Source of the DNA: Acetispira formosa (nom. nud.)
GTDB lineage: Bacteria > Desulfobacterota > Desulfarculia > Adiutricales > Adiutricaceae
Direction of reading: 5' to 3'
Assembly (NCBI GenBank): GCA_023525915.1
Contig: CP026657.1
Location: 1,550,001 to 1,614,000 of the forward strand
Length of the DNA stretch: 64,000 nucleotides
How positions within the stretch are numbered: the stretch's first letter is position 1; every line of letters begins with the position of its first letter. Shown piece after piece: positions 42,876-54,800 of the stretch. Position numbers and translations under genes: made by a program. The notes under the pieces were generated by a model. It did not search any database, had not been told where the DNA came from, and worked only from the letters and a program-made list of their open reading frames with translations.

Positions 42876-45800
42876 TCAAGTCACTGATTTCCAACAGGTG
42901 GTCAGTATTGGCGTCAGCGATTCTTTCTGTTCATCCGTCCATTGTCCGTCAACACCGGCAGGAGCACCCACCGCCGCCATCGCTTGCACCATCTGCGCCA
43001 CCTGCGATTCGGTGATTGCACATCCACCAGCCTCAATAGTATCTATCATGTAAGAACTGCTGTAGAACCAGTTGTTGACCGTTATCTGGTCATTGCCTCC
43101 GACCAGACCGATCAGCAAGTGATTGCCGGATTTCCCAAACCATAAATCGGCGGGGCTCACATCCTCAAGTCGCAGGGTGTCATTTCCGCCGCCACTATTA
43201 TTAATAGTGTCACGACCACTGCCCCGGCGGAACAGATAGGTATCATTTCCATCTCCACCATTCAAATAATCGTTGCCGGCACCGCCGTCCAGAATGTCGT
43301 CTCCGTCATTACCGTACAGGTTGTCATCGCCGTCTCCGCCGTAGAGCTGATCAGCCGATGAGCTGCCATTGAGCGTATCATTGCCGCCCAGGCCGTGGAG
43401 GGCTGCCCCCTGGCTCAAGGTTAGGGTTTCGCCTTTATCGGTGCCGTAAAGGCCGTGCGCCAGGATGTCTCCGTAACTCCAGACTGTTCCGTCGCCGAAT
43501 TCCACTGACTGGATCTGATACCAATAACTTGGCTGAGCGCCACAACTTATGGTCATCGTCTCCCCGGTCTCTTTGATCCGGATCACCAGGTCTTGATAGG
43601 ATGAGCCTCCGCTAACCCGCTGGACCATCCCGAATTCGACATCGTCTGGCCCCAGACCCACCAGCTTCACTTTATCGTGTTTACTTGAACTATCTTCATA
43701 GGCAGACATGCGATCATGGCCATAACCTTTGCCGAACACAAAGGTATCATTGCCATTTCCACCATTCAGATAGTCGTTGCCGGCACCGCCGTCCAGAATG
43801 TCGTCTCCGTTATTACCGTACAGGTTGTCATCGCCGTCTCCGCCGTAAAGCTGATCGGCCGATGAGCTGCCATTGAGTGTATCATTGCCGCCCAGGCCGT
43901 GGAGGGCTGCCCCCTGGCTCAAGGTTAGGATTTCGCTTTCATCGGTGGCGTAAAGACCATTGGCCCGGATATCCGCATAGCTCCAGACCGTTCCGTCGCC
44001 GAATTCCACTGACTGAATCTGATACCAATAACTTGACTGAGCGCCACAGCTTATGGTCATTGACTCACCTGTCTCTTTGATCCGGATCACCAGGTCTTGA
44101 TAGGTTGAGTTTCCGCTGACCCGATGGACCTGCCCGAATTCGACATCGTCAGGCCCCAGCCCCACCAGCTTCACTTTATCGTGTTTGGTTGAGCTATCTT
44201 CATAGGCAGACATGCGATCATGGCCATAGCCTTTGCCGAATACAAACGTATCATTGCCATAGCCGCCTTCCAGATAGTCGTTGCCGGTGCCGCCATCCAG
44301 AACATCGTCACCGTGGCCCCCGTACAAGTAATCATTGCCGGCTCCACCCTCTAAAATGTCATTACCGCTATTGCCATACAGTTTGTCGCTGCCGTCTCCT
44401 CCGTACAGTCGGTCAGCCGATGAACTGCCATTGAGCGTATCGTTGCCGCCCAGGCCATAGAGGATGGCTCCCTGGCTCAAGGTCAGGGTCTCGCCTTCAT
44501 CGGTACCATAGAGACCATTGGCCAGGATGTCAGCATAACTCCAGACTGTTCCGTCGCCGAATTCCACTGACTGGATCTGATACCAATAACTTGACTGAGC
44601 GCCACAACTTATGGTCATCGTCTCCCCGGTCTCTTTGATCCGGCTCACCAGGTCTTGATAGGATGAGCCTCCGCTAACCCGCTGGACCATCCCGAATTCG
44701 ACATCGTCTGGCCTCAGACCCACCAGCTTCACTTTATCGTGTTTACTTGAACTATCTTCATAGGCAGACATGCGATCATGGCCATAACCTTTGCCGAACA
44801 CAAAGGTATCATTGCCATTTCCACCATTCAGATAGTCGTTGCCGGCACCGCCGTCCAGAATGTCGTCTCCGTTATTACCGTACAGGTTGTCATCGCCGTC
44901 TCCGCCGTAAAGCTGATCGGCCGATGAGCTGCCATTGAGTGTATCATTGCCGCCCAGGCCGTGGAGGGCTGCTCCTTGGCTCAAGGTTAGGGTTTCCCCT
45001 TCATCGGTGGCGTATAGGCCGTGCGCCAGGATGTCTCCGTAACTCCAGACTGTTCCGTCGCCGAATTCCACTGACTGGATCTGATACCAATAACTTGACT
45101 GAGCGCCACAATATATGGTCATCGTCTCCCCGGTCTCTTTGATCCGGATCACCAGGTCTTGATAGGTTGAGCTTCCGCTGACCCGATGGACCATCTCGAA
45201 TTCGACATCATCTGGCCTTAGCCCCACCAGCTTGACTTTATCGTGTTTGGTTGAGCTGTCTTCATAGGCAGACATGCGATCATGGCCATAACCCTTGCCG
45301 AACACAAAGGTATCATTGCCATTTCCACCATTCAGATAGTCGTTGCCGGCACCGCCGTCCAGGATATCGTCTCCGTTATTACCGTACAGGTTGTCATCGC
45401 CGTCTCCGCCGTAGAGCTGATCGGCCGATGAGCTGCCATTGAGCGTATCATTGCCGCCCAGGCCGTGGAGACCTGCCCCCTGGCTCAAGGTTAGGGTTTC
45501 GCCTTCATCGGTGCCGTAAAGGCCGTGCGCCAGGATGTCTCCGTAACTCCAGACTGTTCCGTCGCCGAATTCCACTGACTGGATCTGATACCAATAACTT
45601 GACTGAGCACCACAACTTATGGTCATCGTCTCCCCGGTCTCTTTGATCCGGATCACCAGGTCTTGATAGGTTGAGTTTCCGCTGACCCGATGGACCTGCC
45701 CGAATTCGACATCGTCAGGCCCCAGCCCCACCAGCTTCACTTTATCGTGTTTGGTTGAGCTATCTTCATAGGCAGACATGCGATCATGGCCATAGCCTTT

Positions 45801-48800
45801 GCCGAATACAAACGTATCATTGCCATAGCCGCCTTCCAGATAGTCGTTGCCGGTGCCGCCATCCAGAACATCGTCACCGTGGCCCCCGTACAAGTAATCA
45901 TTGCCGGCTCCGCCCTCTAAAATGTCATTACCGCTATTGCCATACAGTTTGTCGCTGCCGTCTCCTCCGTACAGTCGGTCAGCCGATGAACTGCCATTGA
46001 GCGTATCGTTGCCGCCCAGGCCATAGAGGATGGCTCCCTGGCTCAAGGTCAGGGTCTCGCCTTCATCGGTACCATAGAGACCATTGGCCAGGATGTCAGC
46101 ATAACTCCAGACTGTTCCGTCGCCGAATTCCACTGACTGGATCTGATACCAATAACTTGACTGAGCACCACAATTTATGGTCATCGTCTCACCAGTTTCT
46201 TTGATCCGAATCACCAGGTCGTGATAGGTTGAGCTTCCGCTAACCCGCGTGACTTGTCCGAACTCGACATCATTAGGCCCCAGACCCACCAGCTTCACTT
46301 TATCGTGTTTGCTTGAGCTGTCTTCATAGGCAGACACACGATCATGGCCATAGCCTTTCCCGAACACAAAAGTGTCGTGGCCGTAGCCGCCCTCCAGATA
46401 GTCGTTGCCGGTACCGCCATCCAGTATGTCGTCCCCGTAGCCGCCGTACAAGTAATCATTGCCGGCTCCGCCTTCTAAAATGTCATTGCCATTATTGCCA
46501 TACAGTTTGTCGCTGCCATCTCCGCCGTACAAGGTGTCATTGCCTTTGCCGCCATTAAGGGTGTCGTTGCCGGCCAGACCATGCATTACCGTATCATAAT
46601 CACTGGCATTCATAACATCATCGCTATTGGTGCCTTGGTGATGGAGGCTATCAGATGCGAGGAATTCAGCCCACTCCATGACCATAGCATCGCCGAACTC
46701 TATAGCCTGAACTCCATAAGGATTAAACGTCGAGTTTGTCTCATAGATGGCATTGATTATAGTCAGCGTCTCACCTGTTTCTTTGACGGTGATGATCAAA
46801 TTGTAATAAGAGCCGTTTTTGACGACCTTGGCCGTAATATCATCCGCGTTCAGGCCGGTCAAACGAATCACATCGCGCTTGCCGGAGTTTGTATCGTAGG
46901 CATTGAACGTATCATGTCCATAGCCCTTGCCGAACACATAGATATCATTGCCGGCTCCGCCATTTAGGGAGTCGTTGCCGGCCCCGCCATCCAGTATATC
47001 ATTGCCGCGTCCGCCGACCAGAGTGTCGTTGCCCGCATATCCATATAAGGCGGTGTCAAGGTTACCAACGGCTTTCAGGCTGTCATTGCTCGCTGTGCCG
47101 GCTATTTTCGACAGACCAGTAAAAATGCTGACTTTGTCCCAATCGATGGTGTTCCACTCAAGCACACTGCCATCGCCGAATTCAACAGCCTGGATACTCT
47201 GGGACGGGCCAAAACCCAGGGCCCTTTCCAAAATCAGTATTTCGCCGGTTTCCTTTATCTGAATGAAGACATCATAAAGACTATCGGAGGCGGGCAATGG
47301 CTTTTTGAAAAAAATCACATCATCCTCGCCGAGACCGGCCAGACGGACGATGTCCCGTTTGTCCAGGCCATCATCGGTCAGAACGACCCGGTCATTGCCA
47401 TAGCCTTTGCCAAAAATATAAACATCATTTCCGGCCCCGCCGATTAATATGTCATCACCAGCGCCGCCGTCCAAAACATCATCGCCGGAGCCGCCGGTTA
47501 AAGTGTCGTTGCCGGCCCGGCCGTAAAAAATCGTGTCAACCCCCTTGGCGGCGGTCAAAGAGTTGTCGGAAGCGCTGCCTTCGCTCACCCCCTTCAACAG
47601 ACCGGAAGCTTCCAGCTCCGACCACTCCATAACCGTGCCATCGGCGAATTCAATAGCCTGAAGGCTGTAAGACGATTGATAACTTTGGCTGTGCATGGCG
47701 TCCCGCAAAGTCAGGGTCTCGCCAGTCTCTTTGATGGTGATGACTACATGGTGATAGCCAGCCATGCTCCCCATTGTCGCTTTGAATTCTACGTCATGGA
47801 GATTCAGGTCTTTCAAGCGAACCACATCACGTTTGCCGGCGCCGGTGTCATAAAGGTAAACTGTATCGCGGCCATATCCCCTGCCGAACACAAAGGTATC
47901 ATTGCCGGCGCCGCCGCTCAGGTAGTCATCCCCAGCCCCGCCGTCCAGAACGTCATTGCCGTCTTCGCCATACAGATTGTCATTGCCGGTGCCGCCGCTT
48001 AAAAAATCATTACCCGCGCCGCCATACAAGTAGTCGTTGCCTCCATCGCCGTAGAGCATGTCGTTGCCGTTGCGGCCATACAGCGTGTCGTTGCCCCCGC
48101 CGCCAGACAGGATATCATGGCCGTCGCCGCCAGACAGGTTATCGTTTCCACCGTGGCCATTGATAACAATATTGAGGTGGCTGGCCGGAGCTGTAATGCT
48201 GTTACCGGCCTCAGTCCCGGATACCCTTAGGTAATCGAATTTCTCCAGTGTATTCCAGTTGAAATCACTCCACTCCAGAATAGTGCCGTCGCCGAACTCA
48301 ATTGCTTCAAGGCTTTGGCCGGCCATGCCGCTCAGAGCGTTTTTGACCACCAGAGTTTCATTGGTGTCTTTTATCCAGATCAACAGGTCATTAAACTCGC
48401 TGTTGTCCGAAGCGTGTTTATAGAGAACAACATCATCCAGGTTCAGGCCGGTCAAACGAACGATATCCCGTTTGCCGGGCGTGTCATCATCCAGAATAAC
48501 CTGATCGTGCCCATAGCCGCGACCAAAGACAAAAATGTCACTTCCGCCGCCGCCGATCAGGATGTCGTTGCCGGCCCCACCATCCAGAATGTCGTTACCG
48601 GTGTTGCCGGTCAAGATGTCGTTTCCGCCATGACCATAAAAGGTGGTGTCAACACCCACTGCGGCGGTTAAAGAATTGGCGGAGTCATTGCCAGTGCTTA
48701 CACCTTTCAGCATGCCGGAAGATTCCAGCTCCGCCCATTCCATGACCTGGCCGTCAGCGAATTCAATGGCCTGCATGCTGTAATTTTTCTGATAGCTCCG

Positions 48801-51800
48801 GCTGTGCATGACATTATGCAAGGTCAATGTTTCGCCAGTGTCTTTAATGGTTATGATGACATGGTGGAAATCCGCAATACTGCCCATCACGACCTTGAAC
48901 TCAACATCGCCGAAGTTCAAATCCTTCAGACGCACCACGTCCCGCTTGCCGTTGACGGCATTATAAAGGTTGATCGTATCATGGCCGTATCCCTTGCCAA
49001 AGACATAAATATTATTGCCGGCGCCGCCATTCAGCTGGTCATTGCCGCTCCCGCCATCAAGGATATCATTGCCCGCCCCGCCGTTGAGGACGTCGTTCCC
49101 GGCCCCGCCAAAAAAGATGGTATCACTTTTTCCATCCGAGCTTAGCATATCCGTGCCATTAGTTCCCAAAACAGATTTTTTGAAACAAAAATCAATAAAC
49201 CTTGAAAATACATCGTCATCAAAGGCTATGTTTTTATAAGTAGCCACAATGGCTTCCACGCACTTAATGCCGCGAGAATCATAGGTGCCCAGCAAAGACA
49301 TGAAATTCAAAAGAGTTATTTGGTCCGAGTCCTGACCGCTTGAATACAGCTCATACAGCTTATGCATTAAAGGCTGCAAGGCAACTACTTCCTCAATGTT
49401 GTTCGCCAGAGCCTCACTGGCAGTGGAGGCCAACTTATAAAGGTCGCTGTAGTGAGTGCTCAACATAAGATATGAGGCTATCTTTTTTTCCCACTCATCA
49501 AAGACTTTGTGGAGTTTCGGGGCGTCGTGCGAATGTGGATTGGGGTTGTAAGAGCCGCCACAGCTCAGTGACAGCCAGCCTTGCCCAAACATCTTTTCCA
49601 TTGCGACCAGTTTACGCGCGTCGCTGATATGGCCGCCGCGGCTTTTCGGATCAATGTCCGTGACTCCGGTCCAGGCGAAAATGATATCCCAGGTCATTCC
49701 GGTGGCCGCAAATGGTGTTGAATTGATAAATTTATCCATCAAAGACTGGAGCTGGCCGCTTTCATCAAGGGCCATAGCCTGATGCAGGCTGGGAATATTG
49801 CCATAACCCTTCAAGTCGGGCAGTTCAAGTATATCGGCCCCTACTTCGACTTCGTCCAGATATTTAGTATCGGAGGAATCGCCGCGAAACCAGACGTCAG
49901 CCATCTGCCCCACAGAGCCATCCTCACGGATGAAAGACCCGGCCTGACGATGCTCATTGCCGTTTTCATCAACGTAAGTCTGGTTACTATATTTGACGTT
50001 AAGACCGGATACGCCGGCCTCCTCCATGGAAATAAACTCCCCGTCGTCGACCTGTCCGTTGCCGTTTTTATCCTGCCACAGTTTTAACTCAGACCATTTT
50101 TCATCTTTGGCGTCAACAACTCCATCACCGTTGGAATCCAATTCCGCCAGGGCGATAAACCCGTTGGCCGCTTTTTTCCCGTTCGACAGAATGCTGCTGT
50201 CGCCAAATAACTCACTGCCGTCATCTACTTGATCGTTGCCGTTTTTGTCCCAGACCAGGAACGCGTCATCACTTCCGGCCCAACCGGTTTTTTCCGCGAA
50301 ACGGTTGCCGTCATGATCAAAATATACGCCGTTCTCAAGATTGATGGTCTCTACGCCGTCGCCATCCAGATCCAGTATTATCGGGCTGGGTTGGGTTTCT
50401 GGTGCTTCGGGCAGATCTGGGGTATCAGGGCCATCCGGTTTCTTGGGTTCATCCGGGTCCTTGGGTTCATCCGGGTCCTTGGGTTCATCCGGGTCCTTTG
50501 GTTCGTCCGGGTCCTTTGGTTCGTCCGGGTCCTTTGGTTCATCCGGGTCCTTTGGTTCATCCGGGTCCTTGGGTTCATTCGGGTCCTTGGGTTCATTCGG
50601 GTCCTTGGGCTCATCCGGGTCCTTGGGTTCTTCAGGGCCATCAGGTCCGTCAGGACCATCAGGTCCGTCAGGGTTATCGCCACCACCGAAAGGCGGGATT
50701 ATAATGTTACCATCGCCATCCCTCGGAGGCCATTCCATGAAGCCGGGACCAGGCTTATATATACCAGTTATCTGGCCATCTTCCGTCACCCACCAGCCAC
50801 CTGGAAAAGATACGCCGGGATAACCGCCACCTCCAGATGACCCGCTCCCGTTCCCGCCCAAAGATGTGCCGGGTTGAAAACCTGAAGTCCAGCCACCGCC
50901 TTCCGGGTCTGAGGGGTTTATGAAAATAACTTTCGGAACGTAAAATTTGCCACCATGCTCCATGTCCGCGGCATCTTTGGTTGAATGCCAGTAAACTCCG
51001 CTCGTATGATCATAGAACCACCGGAAGTTCGCAAAGTCATCAGCTTCCCACTTAATCCAGGCGGGCAAAACTATCAGCGGTATTTCGGAAAAATTGTCTT
51101 TCTTCAACTCATATAGTTCGCCTTCCGCATTTTCCAACCAATATGTGGAGTGGCCGTCACTGTCAATTACATTATGGACTCCCGAATCCATAACATAATG
51201 GTCATCACCGACCCCGCCGATCAGTTCATTATGCCCCTGGCCTGAGTACAAGGAATCATTGCCGTCACCGCCGATGAGTATGTCGTTGCCGCCTTCACCA
51301 TACAGCCGATCGTTCCCGGCCCCGCCTTCCAGCCGGTCATTGCCCGCTCCGCCGAATAAAAGGTCGTTGCCGTCCCCGCCGTTGATATAATCATCGCCGT
51401 AATTGCCATAAATTATATCATCGCCTTCGTCGCCGTACAGTTTGTCGTTGCCTTTCCCGCCATCTATGACATCATTGCCGCTACCGCCATAAATAATGTC
51501 ATTGCCGTCACGGCCCAAAAGAGTATCACTGCCGCCCTTGCCATAGAGGGTGCCGCCATTCTGGCCGGTGCTGAGCAGGTCGTTATGCTCGCTTCCGGTC
51601 GTGGTGTCGCCGTCTGTGGAGTAATCGCCGGGAGACATCAGGCCGCTTTGATGCACACCTTTATCTATGCAGATCTGCTTGCCGACAATCTTGGTCCCGC
51701 TGCTGTCCAGAAGCCCGAACCACAGCTCCTCGTGTTCGTTGGTATACATAACAAAGCTGCCGTCATGGGCTTTCCACATCTTGTTGGTATAATCCCAGGC

Positions 51801-54800
51801 CATGTCACGCATGGTTATGGTGCGCCCATCCAATACCAGGCTCCAATCCCCGTCATCATCAGAGATCAGATCAAAAGTGCCGTCTGCATCTTTCAAGAGT
51901 TTTTCACGGGAATAGACATAGGTGTCATGCCCGGCTCCGCCCAGCAGAAAATGCTGGCCGGTATTGCTGACCAGCACGTCATCGCCATCATCGCCATACA
52001 TCGTATTGCCAAATTCAGTGGCGCCGGCCCCGGCTTCCAAATAATCATTGCCGTCGCCGCCGGACATCGCGGTTCTATCGCTGCCGCCATAGAGGTGATC
52101 GTCGCCGCCTTCACCATAAAGGTGATCGTTGCCCGTGCCGGCATAGAGATAATCATCGCCATCGCCGCCATACAATATATCCTTGGCATTATCAGAGGCG
52201 CTTCGCGGATCGGCGTCGTTATATGAGGCGTCGGCGTATAATATGTCGTTGCCGCCGCCGCCGCGCAATTTGTCCGCACCTGCTCCGCCATACAATTGAT
52301 CATTGCCTTCAGAGGAACTGCCGTCGGCATAGGTCGGCAAGGCGTGCAAATCATCACTATCGCCAAACAGCACATCGTCACCATCTCCGCCATCAACAAC
52401 ATCATCGCCCAGTTGGCCGATAATCATGTCATTTCCCTGGCCGCCGAACAAATAATCATTGTGGGCGCCGGGGGTCGAATCATTTATGGCATTGGGATCG
52501 ATTACGCTGCCCCCGGTCAAACCATTATTTTCATATGTATAAATTACAGAATCATCAATTCGGTCGATGATAAGGCTCCACCCCTTGGGGTCATAGATCA
52601 TTAAATATCCATTTTCAATGACTATACGCTCGCCTGTTTCCGGGTTTATTATCGGCAAGCCGGTTTCAAAATCTATCTTATAATTACTTACCTCTTCCTG
52701 TTCAAGAGAGCCGTCCGCCTTGACGCGGGTGGACCACAGTTTACCTTCGTTGTCTTTGTAATATATTTTTTTGAAACTCTTGGATAGCTTTTCACTATGA
52801 AAGGCGACGCTGTAATGATCTCCATCGCCATAAATCAGATCATCACCGCCGTTGCCCTCAATATAATCCCGGCCGGCTCCGCCCATCAGGATATCTTTAT
52901 CGCGGCTGCCGAAAATTACATCGTTGCCCGTGCCGCCGGCCGCCCAGTCGCCCTCGGCGTTGGTGCTGCCTTCCTCACCGGAGCTTTCCCCGGTTATGAT
53001 GATGTCGTCACCCTGGCCGCCGATGATCATGTCCTGACCGGCTCCGCCCACCAGGTAGTCGTCATCGGTGTATGTGCCGTCACGGTCAACGACTGATGAT
53101 GAGGATGAGGCCTTGCCATTGGGGCTTACCGGGGATAGGCCTCCGACTATATAGTCGTTGCCGGAGCCGCCGTAGATGTAATCGTTGCCCTTGCCGCCTA
53201 CTATGTAGTCGTTGCCATCGTGCGATTTGATCACTTCCGATGAATCGCTGCCGATTATCACATCTTCTCTCTGGCCGGCATTCACTTCTAAGTTTGGATC
53301 AACTGTATTACTATTGAAGGCAGAGGCCGATCTCAAAGAATCACTGTTCCCACCAGAAGATTCCATGTTTACCAAATTGTATGAATCGGGGTTAACTCCT
53401 GAGTCAACTACATAGACTTTTTTGCTGGCTTCGACTTGATCATTTTCATTATCAATGAGGGATATGCCAAAAACATCAGAGTTGTCTTTGTTAAAATCAT
53501 TGATAGTGTCGACATGTAATGAATCCAAATAAATTAGCAATTTTCCAGTTGAGGAACCGCTCGACTTCGCTATAAAATGATAGGTGATGAGTTTGTTTTT
53601 ATTATCCTGATAAACAGGAAATCCACCTCCACCTATCTGTTTGCCACCAGACAACTCAACCTTTTCATCGGGAAGCATAATAATAATTTTATTTTGACCT
53701 TCAGAGTCACCTATTATGTCAGTACCCTGTTCCTTCCAAGTTTCAATATCGGAAAAGTCAAAATAATATGTATCATTGCCTTTACCGCCATAAAGCTCGT
53801 CGTTACCTTCGCCGCCATAGATGTGGTCGTTGCCAGTCAGTTTATTTTCTTTATCATCGCCATAAATGATATCATTACCTTTGCCGCCAAATATCTCATC
53901 ATCGCCTGAGCCACCATAAATTTTATCATTACCATCCTGATAGTTGTAAAGATCATCACCATAAATTACATCATTATCCCGGCCGCCATAAATAATGTCG
54001 TCTCCGCCAAGCCCAAATATAGTATCGTTACCGGCCCCGCCTTGTATGAAGTCGTTTTGGATGCCTCCTGAGATATTATCGTCGCCATTAAATCCCATGA
54101 GAAAATAGCGTGATTCTTGCTCATCAATGCCTATCTCCAAAATGTCGTATGTGGCTGTGCCAAGTCTAATAATATACTCAGAGAGCAAGTCTTCCGGACA
54201 TACATAGAAATCTGCATCAGCGGAATCTTCGCCGTCCTTGGACAAGTCATAACCGTGTCCGGTAGCTGTTTGGATCAGCCCCACATAGAGCAGAAATTCC
54301 TGCCCAGCCTTATCATCCCCTGTTTCCATCATCAGTTGGATACTTTTTTTATCCAGATGGGGATGTTTGGTCACCAAAGGCAGGCCCGGAGCCATTGTTT
54401 TAATAAAGTCATAACCGCCAGGGATGAAGTAATCAGCAACACTCGGAATATCTACGCCTGATGTTATCAGTGCAAAATCAACCGCAGTATTTGAATTACA
54501 TAAAGCGGGATCATATAAAAAACCAGCCTCATCGAAATAGTGCATACTTGTTACAAGCTTTTCCCACACCTGTGATAGGTCATTACCAACTGCAATTTGA
54601 CAATCAGCAATCAGGGTATTGCCAGAATCCGGCCCAACCCAGTCTGTATTGCCCTCTTTGTATTCACCGGAAAACGTCAATATTTTACCATATCCTTTTG
54701 TGCCAACAGCCGGATACTCCTCGCCATTTGGACCACTTCTAGCAAATTCCAATTGGATATCAATAATATTTCCGGTATCATCATCAATTATAGTTCGCGT

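Noticed and set aside
43685-46558. Repeated plus-strand ORFs rich in His, Arg and Cys opposite the RTX array
   Set aside because: They repeat with the RTX modules and are complementary-frame shadows of GGxGxDxLx codons; no start signals.
50435-50634. CRISPR array because of regular short repeats
   Set aside because: The repeats are 18 bp, contiguous without spacers, and in frame within the RTX gene.
50229-50840. Plus-strand ORF with repeated GFIRVL hexapeptides
   Set aside because: Antisense reading of the EPKDPD repeat DNA.
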